NCBI RefSeq assembly: GCF_014861485.1
Contig: NZ_JACZHT010000003.1
Span: 236,712 to 300,711 of the forward strand
DNA from: Phaeovibrio sulfidiphilus
GTDB lineage: Bacteria; Pseudomonadota; Alphaproteobacteria; Rhodospirillales; Rhodospirillaceae
Direction of reading: 5' to 3'
DNA: 64,000 nucleotides
The notes under the pieces: generated by a model
Seen by the model: the letters and a program-made list of their open reading frames with translations, nothing else
What the model was told of the DNA's origin: nothing
The model's database searches: none
Shown here: one piece after another, positions 1-9,722 of the stretch
Layout of the letters: each line of letters starts with the position of its first letter
How positions within the stretch are numbered: the stretch's first letter is position 1
Translations under genes and position numbers: made by a program

Positions 1-240
1 CGTCAATATGGCGCGTGTTTGCCCCCGGGCAAAGAGCAAAGACGGGCCAAAAGCCCTTTTCCCGCTCCCGCCGCGCCCCTACGCCCCGGCCCGGGCCCCG
101 CATTGCGCACCCGGGTCCGCATCCGGCACCCACGGTCCGCGCCGGCGCCATCCGCCGCACCATCACAGGGGACTTCGGATCCGCACGCGCCGGGACGGTG
201 GGGGTGTGCCGCTGCCCCCGGCCCGCACGACCCGCACCCC

Positions 241-656
241 AGACCCCGGCCCACACGACCCGCACCCCAGACCCCGGCCCGCCACCCAACATGCCTGTGC
301 ACCCCGCCCCTCAATACTCCCGGGTGAGCAGGCTGCGCACCCATCCCCCACAACCCCGCCACCGCGAGCAGCCCCAACACACCGTCCCCCACCAGGTGGC
401 CCCGGCGGGCAGCCCCCCGCGCACACGGGCCCGCCCCGCCTGCGCACGACCCGCGCACCCCAGGCCCCGGCCCACACGACCCGCACCCCAGGCCCCGGCC
501 CACCACCCGACATGCCTGTGCACCCCGCCCCTCAATACTCCCGGGTGAGCAGGCCACCCCCCGCCCCTCAACACTCCCGGGTCAGCGGACCGCGCACCCA
601 TCCCCCACAACCCCGCCACCGCGAGCAGCCCCAACACACCGTCCCCCAACACGCCG
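241..656. repeat. GC-rich nested direct repeats in a gene-free stretch (1-804)
   Basis: Positions 1-804 hold no convincing gene. Blocks of C-rich sequence recur. The segment 291-333 returns nearly unchanged at 512-554, and 339-391 returns at 596-648. A shorter unit built on CACACGACCCGCACCCC occurs near 225, 253 and 473. Open frames cross the region on both strands, but their products are Pro/Arg/His-rich with no domain, as expected of GC-rich repeats. The last 80 bases before the next gene are less GC-rich and probably hold its promoter. Confidence 0.75.
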
Positions 657-804
657 CCCCAACGCGTCCGCCCCGAGCACACGGGCCTGCCCTGCCTGCG
701 CACGACCCGCCGCCCGCGTCTATTCGGCCATGACGAAGCGCTTTTCAATGTGATAAGAGTGTGCGGAGAGTCGACGCCCTAGCGAACCATGAGGGAACAC
801 ACCC

Positions 805-2283
805 ATGAGCTTCCATCCCGCCTGCTGGTATTCATCCACTGCCCCCCAGCTGCCCTCCTTTCCGACCCTGGAAGGGGAGCAGAGCACGGACGTCTGCATT
901 GTCGGCGCCGGCCTGACCGGCCTGAGTGCCGCCCTCGAGCTTGCGGCCGCGGGGCTCTCGGTCCGGGTGCTGGAGGCACGCACGGTGGGCTTCGGCGCCT
1001 CGGGGAACGCGGGCGGCATGCTCATGCCCGGCTGCGCCCTGCCCTTTTTCCCGCGCAAGGGGAACGCGCCTCCGCTGCGCCTGCCCTTCCGGCGCCTCCA
1101 GGACATGGTGGACACGGCCCGGGGCTTCCTGCCCGAATCCGAGGCGGAGACCCTGACCGAGCCCTCGACCCACATGCTCACCGCCTGGAAGGCCGGAACC
1201 GACGCCCTCGAGACCCTGCGCACCCTGATTGCGGACACGGGGATCGAGTGCGACTACCAGCCCACCGGACACGTCCGCCTGGCCACCAGGCCCCGCCACA
1301 TCGACGAGCTCAAGCTCCTTGCCCGCCTGATGGAGGCCTGCGGCCACACGGACCTGGGCTGGTACGAGAGCGGCGAGGTCGAGGCCGTGGTGGGCTCGGG
1401 CCGTTTCCCGGCGGCCCTTGTCGATCCCATGGGAGGACACCTGAACCCGCTGAAGCTGGTGGCCGGGCTTGCCCGGGTGGCAACCGAACGCGGCGTCATC
1501 ATCCACGAGAACACGCCCTGGCTCGCCCACTCCCGGGAGAAAGACGGCACGGTGAGCGTCCGGACGCCCTGGTCCCGGCTGCGGGCCCGCTGGCTGATCA
1601 TCGCCGGAAACGCGGGCCTGTGGGAGCGCGACCAGGTTCCCGCCTCCACCGCCCTGCCCGTGGCCACGTTCTGTGCCGTGACCGAGCCCCTGGGCCCGGA
1701 CCTGGCGCGCTCGATTTTCCCGCGCAACCACGCGGCCATCGACATGAACATCGCCCCGAACCGGCTGCACCTGACCGGCGACCACCGCCTTCTGATCAAC
1801 GGGATCTACACCGGCGCCACCGTCGACCCCTTCAACATGCGCTATGCGCTGATGGACCAGATGCGGGAGCTGTTCCCCCAGATCCCCAAGGAAATCAAGG
1901 TCACCCACACCTGGGGCGGCTCCATTTCCGCGACCCGCAACCGCCTGCCCCACTTCGGGCGCGACGGCAGCAACGTGCTGTTCGCCCACGGCTTCAGCGG
2001 TCACGGGCTTCCCATGGCGTGCCTTGCCGGCCAGGTCATGGCCAGAGCCATCCGGCAGACCGAGGAGCGCTTTGACTCCCTGGCCGCCATCCCGCACACC
2101 TCCTGGCCGAAAGCCCGGATCCTGCGCACGCCCTCCCTTCTGGTGGCCCTTGCGTCCCTGCGCCTGAACGACCGGTCCGCGGACCTGCGCTTCTGGTGGG
2201 AGACCCGCCAGGCCGAGAAGGCCGCCCGCCAGGCGGACGCGGCCTCCGGCGGTGCCACGCCGGACCCGAAAGCCGGAGGCTGA
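805..2283 (+). CDS. FAD-dependent oxidoreductase, gamma-glutamylputrescine oxidase (PuuB/OrdL)-like
   Basis: This 492-residue protein is a DAO-fold flavoenzyme. A dinucleotide-binding motif VGAGLTGLSAALELA sits near residue 33, followed by a conserved GASG segment near residue 67. A C-terminal FAD-contacting stretch contains THTWGGSISATRN and GFSGHGLPMA. The N-terminus, with a short Trp/Tyr-containing lead before the FAD motif, matches the PuuB/OrdL branch, which oxidises gamma-glutamylated or other amines. GASG is followed by NAGG rather than the RNGG common in that branch, so the substrate is uncertain. The ATG at 805 has GAGGGA eight bases upstream. It stands alone, about 200 bases before dapF, and no other putrescine-pathway genes are visible. 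Confidence 0.8.
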   Translation: MSFHPACWYSSTAPQLPSFPTLEGEQSTDVCIVGAGLTGLSAALELAAAGLSVRVLEARTVGFGASGNAGGMLMPGCALPFFPRKGNAPPLRLPFRRLQDMVDTARGFLPESEAETLTEPSTHMLTAWKAGTDALETLRTLIADTGIECDYQPTGHVRLATRPRHIDELKLLARLMEACGHTDLGWYESGEVEAVVGSGRFPAALVDPMGGHLNPLKLVAGLARVATERGVIIHENTPWLAHSREKDGTVSVRTPWSRLRARWLIIAGNAGLWERDQVPASTALPVATFCAVTEPLGPDLARSIFPRNHAAIDMNIAPNRLHLTGDHRLLINGIYTGATVDPFNMRYALMDQMRELFPQIPKEIKVTHTWGGSISATRNRLPHFGRDGSNVLFAHGFSGHGLPMACLAGQVMARAIRQTEERFDSLAAIPHTSWPKARILRTPSLLVALASLRLNDRSADLRFWWETRQAEKAARQADAASGGATPDPKAGG

Positions 2284-2486
2284 ACACCCGGGACGGGCCG
2301 TCACCGGCCGGAGGGCTGAACCCCAGCCACCGGCCCGACCGGCGGGCCCGCCCCTCCTCCCAGGCAGCCCGGAGCGTCCCCACTTTCCGGACCCGCCTGC
2401 GGACCCACCCTGAACGATGAACGACGCCCCGTCCTGCCTCGCAGTTTTTCCGTCGCATGCGGTGTCGCGCAACCCCGAGTTCGATA

Positions 2487-3359
2487 ATGAGTATTGCAGG
2501 AACACCCTTTTTCAAAATGCACGGGCTGGGCAACGACTTCATGGTTGTTGACGCCCGCAAGCATCCTTTTCGCCCGACCCCCGGACAGGTCCGCGCCCTT
2601 GCAAACAGGAACACCGGCATCGGCTTTGACCAGCTGGTCACCATCGAGCCCCCCCGGAAGGGCGGCGTCGCCCACATGGGGATCCGCAACGCCGACGGCT
2701 CGCTTGTGGAGAACTGCGGCAACGCGGCCCGGTGCGTGGGCAAGCTGCTGCTGGCCGAGACCCGCACCGAGTCCCTGACCCTGGAAATCATCAACGGCCT
2801 CCTCCAGGTGGAGCGGGCCGCGGAGGGCCAGGTGCGGGTGGACATGGGCCTGCCCCGTCTGGACTGGCGAGAAATCCCCCTGTCCCGGGAGGCCGACGTC
2901 CTGGAGCTGCCCATCAGCGTCGGCCCGCTTGATGGCCCGGTGGCCGTGTCCATGGGCAACCCCCACGCGGTGTTTTTCGTCCCCGACGTCCACGCCATCG
3001 ATCTTGCGGCGGTGGGCCCCCTGATCGAGCACGACCCCCTGTTTCCCAACCGCACCAACGTCGAGGTGGTCACGGTCCAGGAGAACGGCGCCCTGCGCAT
3101 GCGGGTCTGGGAGCGGGGAACCGGCATCACCCGGGCCTGCGGCACCGGAGCGTGCGCGGCCTACGTCGCGGCCTGCATGCGGGGGCTGGTCAGCCGGTCC
3201 GGACCGACGCCCGTCATCCTGGACGGCGGCACCCTGATGCTCGAGGAGCGGCCCACCGACGGTCATATCCTGATGACCGGCGCCGCCACCACAGCCTTCT
3301 CCGGCGTGACCCTCAATGCGGGCCGTCCGGAGGAGCCGGACCCGGACGCAGGCCAGTGA
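2487..3359 (+). CDS. dapF: diaminopimelate epimerase
   Basis: DapF converts LL- to meso-diaminopimelate for lysine and peptidoglycan synthesis in the cytoplasm. The two catalytic cysteines are visible, in VENCGNAARC near residue 75 and in TRACGTGACA near residue 216. The N-terminal KMHGLGNDF is the family hallmark. The ATG at 2487 gives 290 residues, the usual length. An ATG at 2457 would add ten residues that do not look like the family. The stop codon overlaps the GTG start of mtaB (GTGA), so dapF heads a translationally coupled dapF-mtaB-ftsY operon. Confidence 0.97.
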   Translation: MSIAGTPFFKMHGLGNDFMVVDARKHPFRPTPGQVRALANRNTGIGFDQLVTIEPPRKGGVAHMGIRNADGSLVENCGNAARCVGKLLLAETRTESLTLEIINGLLQVERAAEGQVRVDMGLPRLDWREIPLSREADVLELPISVGPLDGPVAVSMGNPHAVFFVPDVHAIDLAAVGPLIEHDPLFPNRTNVEVVTVQENGALRMRVWERGTGITRACGTGACAAYVAACMRGLVSRSGPTPVILDGGTLMLEERPTDGHILMTGAATTAFSGVTLNAGRPEEPDPDAGQ

Positions 3360-4660
3360 CCGACACCTCCCGGCGCGACGACGCCCCGACCCCTCTGGTT
3401 GTGGGCTTCGGCTGCCGCCTGAACGCAAGTGAATCCCGCATGATCCGGGAGCAGTGCACCCTGGCCGGTGCCCACAACGCCGTGGTGATCAACACGTGTG
3501 CGGTCACCCGGGAGGCCGAGCGCCAGGCGCGCCAGACCATCCGCCGTCTGCGGCGCGAGAACCCGGATGCGCTGATGATCGTGACCGGGTGCGCGCCCCA
3601 GATCGACCCCTCGCGCTGGGAGTCCATGCCCGAGGTGGACCGGGTTCTGGGCAACCGGGAGAAGCTCCACGCCCACTTCTACCGCGAGGCCCTGGACGCC
3701 CGCAGCCAGAGGGTCCAGGTCGCCTCCATCGCCGAAATCCCCGAGGACATGCCCCCCTTCATCCGGGAGCGCGATGGCCGCTTCCGCGCCTTCGTGCACA
3801 TCCAGCAGGGCTGCGACCACGCGTGCACCTTCTGCGTGGTGCCCCTTGCCCGGGGTCCGGGCTACTCCCTGCCCAAGGACCACATTCTCGAGCAGATCCG
3901 CCTTCTGGTGGCGGACGGGGTCCGGGAAATCGTGCTCTCGGGGGTGGACGTGGCCTCCTGGGGACGGGAGGCGGGTGCCTCGGGCACGCTGGGGGATCTG
4001 GTGCGCCACCTGCTGGACGACCTGCCGGACCTGGAGCGCCTGCGCCTCTCCAGCCTGGATCCGGTCATCCTGGCCACGGATTCCACGCTCTTCGACCTTC
4101 TGACCCGCGAGCCCCGCATCATGGGGCACCTGCACCTGTCCGTACAGTCCGGCTCGGACCTGATCCTCAAGCGCATGCGACGGCGCCACCGGCGCGCCCT
4201 GGTGGTGGACACCGCCCGGCGCCTGCGCGACGCCCGCCCCGACCTGGCCCTGGGGGCCGACCTGATTGCGGGCTTCCCCACGGAAAGCGAGGATGACTTC
4301 CGCCAGACCCTGGAGCTGATCGGGGACGCGGGGCTTTCCCATCTCCACATTTTTCCGTACAGTCCCCGGCCCGGAACAAAGGCGGCGCTCATCCCGGGAC
4401 TGGATCCGGGTCTTGTGAAGGACCGCGCCCGGCTCCTGCGCGAGCGGGCGGACCAGGCATTCCGGGATTTCCTGCACGCGCGGATCGGCTCGGAGACAAA
4501 CGTTCTTGTGGAAAAGCCCGGCTTCGGGCATGCAGAGGAATATTTTCCCGTCCGCCTGGAGGAAGACGCCGCCCTCCCCGGCGATATTGTCCGGGTGTGC
4601 CTCGAACCCGATGAGCGGGACGGGGCATCCCTGTTCGGAAAGGTGATTTCAAAGCGATGA
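3356..4660 (+). CDS. mtaB: tRNA (t6A37 C2)-methylthiotransferase MtaB
   Basis: This radical-SAM enzyme adds the methylthio group to N6-threonylcarbamoyladenosine at tRNA position 37. An N-terminal UPF0004 domain begins GFGCRLNASES and contains the cluster cysteines in NTCAVT and TGCAPQ. The radical-SAM CxxxCxxC motif is GCDHACTFC near residue 155, and a TRAM-like C-terminus follows. CRLN after the first Gly points to MtaB rather than MiaB. I chose the GTG at 3356 because it overlaps the dapF stop by four bases. It gives 434 residues, whereas longer starts run back inside dapF. The TGA overlaps the ATG of ftsY. Confidence 0.93.
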   Translation: MTDTSRRDDAPTPLVVGFGCRLNASESRMIREQCTLAGAHNAVVINTCAVTREAERQARQTIRRLRRENPDALMIVTGCAPQIDPSRWESMPEVDRVLGNREKLHAHFYREALDARSQRVQVASIAEIPEDMPPFIRERDGRFRAFVHIQQGCDHACTFCVVPLARGPGYSLPKDHILEQIRLLVADGVREIVLSGVDVASWGREAGASGTLGDLVRHLLDDLPDLERLRLSSLDPVILATDSTLFDLLTREPRIMGHLHLSVQSGSDLILKRMRRRHRRALVVDTARRLRDARPDLALGADLIAGFPTESEDDFRQTLELIGDAGLSHLHIFPYSPRPGTKAALIPGLDPGLVKDRARLLRERADQAFRDFLHARIGSETNVLVEKPGFGHAEEYFPVRLEEDAALPGDIVRVCLEPDERDGASLFGKVISKR

Positions 4661-6081
4661 ACGATACAGCACAACGCCAGGGCTTTCTCTCCCGACTTTT
4701 CGGGCCGCGCTCCTTTGATCCGGCCCCTGCCGCAGGCGCTGCCGCCGTCATCGTTCCGGCTCTCCTGTCCGGCGACCCGGTGGACCCGGCAACGGCCGGC
4801 GCCAGCGCGTTCGCCTACTCGACCGAGCGCCCGAAACGCTGGGATTCCTCCCGGGGGCTTCTGGGGAACATCCTGGGACCGGTGGCCTTCCAGCCTCCCG
4901 CCCGGATCGCGGCCCCGGCGGCCACGGCCCCGCTCGCTGGACCGGCAGGAACCTTCGAGCTTCCCCCGGTCCTGGTGCCCCCGTCCGTCGGGACGGCCCC
5001 CGCCGCCCCCAGCCTGACGGTTCCGGCACCGGCCGGCCCCAGCGTCACCCCGGCCGCAGCACCCCCGGCCGCGGGCCCCGCGCCTGCGCCCCTTGCGCCA
5101 GCCGCACCGCCGCCCGCTGCCCAACCCGAGGACACCCTTGCTCCCGCCGCCGAGCCCGTCAGCTTCTTCGTGCGCCTGCGCGAGGGCCTGGGCCGCACCG
5201 CCGGGCGCCTGGCCGGAGGCATCAACAGCCTCCTGACCGAGCGCAAGCTGGACGCGGAAACCCTCGAGGATCTGGAAGACCTGCTGATCACCGGAGACCT
5301 GGGCACGGAGACCGCCTCGAAGCTGGTCGAGGATCTGTCGCGCAGCCGCTTCGGCAAGGAAGTCTCCGCCCGCGAGGTCCGGGAGTTTTTCGCGGACGGC
5401 ATCGCCCGGGTGCTGGAGCCGGTGGCCCGCCCCCTCGAGATCAATCCGTCCCTGCGTCCCCACGTGATCCTGGTGGTGGGGGTGAACGGCTCGGGCAAGA
5501 CCACCACCATCGGCAAGATCGCCCACCAGCTGGTGCAGGAAGGCCGCAGCGTCATGCTGGCCGCCGGAGACACCTTCCGCGCCGCCGCCGTCGAGCAACT
5601 GAAGATCTGGGGCGAGCGCACCAACTCCCCCGTGGTGGCCCGCGACACGGGCGCGGACGCCGCCGGCCTGGCCTACGAGGCCCTGGAAAAGGCCCGGGCC
5701 GAGGGTGTGGACGTCCTCCTGATCGACACCGCCGGGCGCCTGCACAACAAGTCCGAGCTGATGGAGGAACTGAAGAAGGTCGTCCGGGTGCTTCGCAAGA
5801 TCGATCCCGTCGTGCCCCACACCGTCCTTCAGGTTCTGGACGCCACCGTGGGCCAGAACGCCCACCAGCAGGTGAAGATTTTCAGCGAGATGGTCGACGT
5901 GAACGGCCTGGTCATGACCAAGCTGGACGGCACGGCCAAGGGCGGCGTCGTGGTCTCGCTCGCCGAGAAGTTCGGCCTGCCGGTCCACTACGTGGGCGTC
6001 GGCGAGGGCGCCGAGGATCTGCGTCCCTTCGCGGCCCAGGATTTCGCCCGCTCGCTGATGGACCTGGAACGCCTCCACTGA
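4657..6081 (+). CDS. ftsY: signal recognition particle receptor FtsY
   Basis: FtsY is the membrane-associated SRP receptor GTPase that docks ribosome-SRP complexes for co-translational membrane insertion. Of 474 residues, about the first 170 are an Ala/Pro-rich acidic-poor A region of low complexity. The N and G domains follow. Motifs are the P-loop GVNGSGKTTTIGK near residue 276, DTFRAAAVEQL, DTAGRL near 357 and TKLDGTAKGG. The start ATG overlaps the mtaB stop. The dapF-mtaB-ftsY order is common in Alphaproteobacteria. Confidence 0.97.
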   Translation: MNDTAQRQGFLSRLFGPRSFDPAPAAGAAAVIVPALLSGDPVDPATAGASAFAYSTERPKRWDSSRGLLGNILGPVAFQPPARIAAPAATAPLAGPAGTFELPPVLVPPSVGTAPAAPSLTVPAPAGPSVTPAAAPPAAGPAPAPLAPAAPPPAAQPEDTLAPAAEPVSFFVRLREGLGRTAGRLAGGINSLLTERKLDAETLEDLEDLLITGDLGTETASKLVEDLSRSRFGKEVSAREVREFFADGIARVLEPVARPLEINPSLRPHVILVVGVNGSGKTTTIGKIAHQLVQEGRSVMLAAGDTFRAAAVEQLKIWGERTNSPVVARDTGADAAGLAYEALEKARAEGVDVLLIDTAGRLHNKSELMEELKKVVRVLRKIDPVVPHTVLQVLDATVGQNAHQQVKIFSEMVDVNGLVMTKLDGTAKGGVVVSLAEKFGLPVHYVGVGEGAEDLRPFAAQDFARSLMDLERLH

Positions 6082-6251
6082 CACGACACCCGGAGCGGGC
6101 CGATGGCGGCCCCTCCGGCCTGATCCGGGGGTTCCCGGACCGGAGGGGGATCCCCGGCGCGACCAACCGGCAACAAACGCCCCTCCGACAGGACACCAGG
6201 CCCGGCCTCCCACCGGACGGGTCCGAACACCGTTTTCCGGAGATCCCTGCC

Positions 6252-7187
6252 CTGATCATCAGCGCCAGCCGCCGGACCGACATCCCCGCCTTCCATATGG
6301 ACTGGCTCCTGAACCGGCTGCGCGAGGGCCATGCCCTGGTGCGCAATCCGGTCAATCCCCGCTCCATCACCCGGGTTGACCTGTCGCGCGAGGCTGTGGA
6401 CGGCATCGTCTTCTGGACGAAAAACCCCGCCCCCCTTCTGGAGCACATTGGCGCCCTGGACGGCTGGCCGTTCTACGTCCAGTTCACCCTGACCGGCTAC
6501 GGGCCCGACCTGGAGCCCCGGGTTCCGGACCGCGCCCGCCGTCTGGACACCTTCCGGGCACTCGCCGCCCGGATCGGACCGGATCGCGTGACCTGGCGCT
6601 ACGACCCCATAATCCTGAGCCCCGCCTGGCCCGTGGCCTTTCATCTGGAGACCTTTGAAGCCCTGTGCCGGGAGCTGGCGGGCAGCACCACCCGCTGCGT
6701 CATCAGCGTTCTGGATCTGTATGCGAAAATCCGCCGGCCCATGCTGGCCCTCGGGGTCCGGGCGCCGTCCGAAGGCGAGGCTGCGGACCTGGCGCGGGCC
6801 CTGCACACGCTCGGGGCCGCGCACGAGATCACCGTGAGTGCCTGCTGCGAGCCCGCCTTCCGGGCCGCGGGACTGCCTCCGGCCCGCTGCATTGACGCCA
6901 GCCAGCTGGCCCGCCCGGGAGAGGCACCGCCGGCCGCGCGCAGGGATCCGGGACAGCGCCCCGCCTGTGCCTGCGACCGGAGCGTGGATATCGGGCACTA
7001 TGGAACCTGCCCGCACGGCTGCCTGTATTGCTATGCCAATCCGTCCCGCGGGCGGGTGCTTGAGCGGCTCGGCCGTTACGACCCCGGGGCCCCGATGCTG
7101 TGCGACGCCCCCGGGCCGGACGACCGGGTGACGCAACCGCGCCCCCGCCGCGCCTCCCCGGGACAGGGGCACCTTTTCCAGGACTGA
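6252..7187 (+). CDS. DUF1848 family Fe-S protein, probable non-ATG start
   Basis: Members of this family of unknown function begin with I-I-S-A-S-R-R-T-D-I-P-A. Exactly that sequence is encoded from 6255, before the first ATG (6297). The C-terminal cysteine cluster is present near residues 238-262: CACDRSVDIG, then CPHGCLYCYANP, a radical-SAM-like metal site. No in-frame ATG, GTG or TTG precedes the conserved N-terminus. The codon at 6252 is CTG, with CGGAGA about nine bases upstream (6238-6243), so CTG is the likely start, giving 311 residues. A database entry may instead begin at the internal ATG at 6297 and lose the motif. It is convergent with the TPR gene downstream. Confidence 0.82.
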   Translation: MIISASRRTDIPAFHMDWLLNRLREGHALVRNPVNPRSITRVDLSREAVDGIVFWTKNPAPLLEHIGALDGWPFYVQFTLTGYGPDLEPRVPDRARRLDTFRALAARIGPDRVTWRYDPIILSPAWPVAFHLETFEALCRELAGSTTRCVISVLDLYAKIRRPMLALGVRAPSEGEAADLARALHTLGAAHEITVSACCEPAFRAAGLPPARCIDASQLARPGEAPPAARRDPGQRPACACDRSVDIGHYGTCPHGCLYCYANPSRGRVLERLGRYDPGAPMLCDAPGPDDRVTQPRPRRASPGQGHLFQD

Positions 7188-7270
7188 TGACGGGCCCGTG
7201 GCACCCCTGCCCGGGCGCCGGAGCCCATCCGGACGCGGAGGCGGATGCGGTCACGGCGGCGGTCGACGCC

Positions 7271-9472
7271 TCAGCCGGGATCCGGATCCAAAGTCCGGTC
7301 CCCGTCCCCGTCCTTGCTCCGCGCCGGATCCAGGCGCTTCAGGGCCTCGCCAACCTGTTTCTGCCCGGCACGGGCCATCTCCACGAGAGAGTGCCCCTCG
7401 GCGCCGGGGAACGCCTCGACGGCATTCCCGTACGCCTCCAGGGCCTCCTCGAGGACCGCCTGATCCCCCCTCATCTGCCCCAGCTGGCGCAAACTGGCGC
7501 CCAGATTGATCTGGGACATGGCCCACTCCCGGGCCCCGCGGCCGGAGGTCGCCTCCCCCGCACTGCGAAACGACTGGACCGCCTTTTCCAGGGCTGCGGG
7601 ATCCTTTTCCATCAGCCCCAGGTTGGCCAGGGCACTCCCCAGATTGTGCTGGATGGTGGCGTACTGCCAGGAATCGGCCGTGTCGCCCCTCTGGCGCAGG
7701 ATGTCCTCGAACCCGGCGACCGCCTCCCGCAACAGGTCCGCCTTGCCGCTGAAATGTCCGATCAAGGCGAGGGCCGACGACAGGTTGTTGAGGCAGGCAC
7801 CGTGGTCGGCGGGGGACTGTTCCCGGGTGAACACCTCGAGAGAGGCCCGGGAGGCGGCCACCGATGCCTCAAGCAGATCCACCCGGGTCTCACGCTGGCC
7901 CAGAAGCAACAGCGCATTCGCAAGGGAGCGCTGCAGCGAGCCCCACTGGGCCGGATCCTTGCTGCGGTCCAGAAGCTCAAGGGCCTTGCGGTACAGACCG
8001 GCGGCCGTCTCCAGGCTTTCGCCGCTGCCCCGCTGCAGGGCCACCATCTCGTGAAGCCGGGCCAGGTCGGCCAGCAGGCCCGCCCGAATGTCCGACGAAA
8101 AGCTGCTCTCCGGGGCTTCCAGGGCCTCGCGGATGATGGTCATGGCCTCCCGGCGCGCGTCCGACGTGTTGCGGGTGGCGAGAAGCGCACCAAAGGCAGC
8201 CAGAGCGGGAAAGAGATCCTCGGGGGCGCTGCGGAACTCGGGAACCGCAAGAGCGCCCCGAAAGGCCCCGGCCGCCCGGTCGAACAGCTCCGGCGCCCCG
8301 GTGCGGCTGGCCATCAGCCACAGGGTCATGCCGATGCGCGAGGTCACAATGGCCCACTGCACGGGCATGGCGTCCCGGGACAGCCCGGCACAGGCCGCCT
8401 CGTAGACCGCAAGCGCCTCCTCCAGGTGGGCGGTGCCCGGCACCCGCTCGGCAACCTGGCGCAGGGCCAGCCCCAAATCCAGCTGGCGCAAAATCCGCTG
8501 GAACACCATGTCCGGCGGCACCTCCTGGTGCGCCGCCGCCCGCAGGGCCACAAGCCCCTGCTCCATCAGATCGACCAAGCCGCCCTCGAGCCCCCGCTGG
8601 ACCAGAGCCATCCCCAGGGTGGTCTGGAGCTTGGCCAGAACCGCCGGGGTCTCGTGTTCGGTCACAGCGGCCAGACCGTCGCGGCAGGCGCGCTCGGCCT
8701 CCTCGAGGCAGGACATCTCGCCCGTTGTCTCGCCCCAGCGCAGGAAGGCGTTTCCGATATTGGCCTGGATTCCCGCGTACTCGGAGCGCACCTCCTGCTG
8801 GCCAAAGCAGTTGAGAGCGGATCGCAGGGCCGTCACGGCCAGGGCGTAGCGCCCGGCCGCATTTTCCAGTTCCCCCAGCGCCGTCAGGGTCACCCCCAGG
8901 CTGTTGTACAGGGAGCCCTGGTCGTGGATCTCCCGGGGAACCGGAGCCTCCAGGCACAGCTGGTAGAGCGAAGCCGACTCGCCGAGAAGTTGCGAGTCGC
9001 CGTGAAGCATCCCCAGCGTCCTCAGGCTGTCCGCAAGACTGACCCGGCACCAGTCCATGACCTGGGCCTGGTCCGCCACATCCGGCGAGGCCAGAAGGGC
9101 CCGGTACCCCTGGGCTGCGGCGCACAGGGACTCCCCGTCCTCGTGCTGCAACCCATGAGAGAGAAGAACATCGGCGTACTGGATCCGAAATCCGATGGCG
9201 TCGGCCCCGGAAACCCTGGACGCCTTGCGGATGGCTTTCGTCAGCAGGTCCAGGGCCTCCTGCAAGGCTCCCTGGAGCGCCAGATCCCGAGCCTCCCGGG
9301 CCATTCCGTCACACGCGTCCAAAATGTCGGGGGCGTGCCGACGGTCCCAGGCGCTGCGGACCAGGATACCGATAACGCCTGAGATGCAAACAAGCGTAAC
9401 CACAATTCCTGCGCGCACAAGACCGGAGGCGTTTGTCCAGACCGTTGCCAGATCCGGGATCGCTTCGAACAT
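7271..9472 (-). CDS. membrane-anchored tetratricopeptide-repeat protein
   Basis: The 733-residue product has one hydrophobic segment at about residues 20-40, then a long helical array. Degenerate TPR units recur every 40-55 residues to the C-terminus, with patterns such as INLGASLRQLG, HNLGSALANLG and NNLSSALALIG. No catalytic domain is visible. The topology suggests a scaffold facing the cytoplasm or periplasm, and its partner is unknown. The ATG at 9472 has GAGG eight bases upstream. The gene stands alone between the convergent DUF1848 gene and a decayed phzF fragment, so context gives no function. Confidence 0.85.
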   Translation of the reverse strand: MFEAIPDLATVWTNASGLVRAGIVVTLVCISGVIGILVRSAWDRRHAPDILDACDGMAREARDLALQGALQEALDLLTKAIRKASRVSGADAIGFRIQYADVLLSHGLQHEDGESLCAAAQGYRALLASPDVADQAQVMDWCRVSLADSLRTLGMLHGDSQLLGESASLYQLCLEAPVPREIHDQGSLYNSLGVTLTALGELENAAGRYALAVTALRSALNCFGQQEVRSEYAGIQANIGNAFLRWGETTGEMSCLEEAERACRDGLAAVTEHETPAVLAKLQTTLGMALVQRGLEGGLVDLMEQGLVALRAAAHQEVPPDMVFQRILRQLDLGLALRQVAERVPGTAHLEEALAVYEAACAGLSRDAMPVQWAIVTSRIGMTLWLMASRTGAPELFDRAAGAFRGALAVPEFRSAPEDLFPALAAFGALLATRNTSDARREAMTIIREALEAPESSFSSDIRAGLLADLARLHEMVALQRGSGESLETAAGLYRKALELLDRSKDPAQWGSLQRSLANALLLLGQRETRVDLLEASVAASRASLEVFTREQSPADHGACLNNLSSALALIGHFSGKADLLREAVAGFEDILRQRGDTADSWQYATIQHNLGSALANLGLMEKDPAALEKAVQSFRSAGEATSGRGAREWAMSQINLGASLRQLGQMRGDQAVLEEALEAYGNAVEAFPGAEGHSLVEMARAGQKQVGEALKRLDPARSKDGDGDRTLDPDPG

Positions 9473-9722
9473 GGGGCTGCCTCATCCGGGAAAGAAATTA
9501 CCACCAAGTTATGGTAGATTATGCCCCGCAGTGCAACGCCCAACCGGAAGAGTTGTTGAAGGATCCATATTCCAGCATACTGCGCACCCGCCGGAAGGGC
9601 GGATTTTCCCGGAAAACCGCCAAAGGAGCACACCGCCCGGGCCCCGAAAATCCGGCGAGTCCCCGCCCCCAGGCGTCTTCGGGCGCGATTTCACACCCCT
9701 CGAGTCCGGTACGGAGATACCC

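Noticed and set aside
8..733. Open frames of 100-240 codons on both strands at the window start
   Set aside because: Products are Pro/Arg/His or Gly/Cys repeats generated by the GC-rich direct repeats, with no domain or ribosome site.
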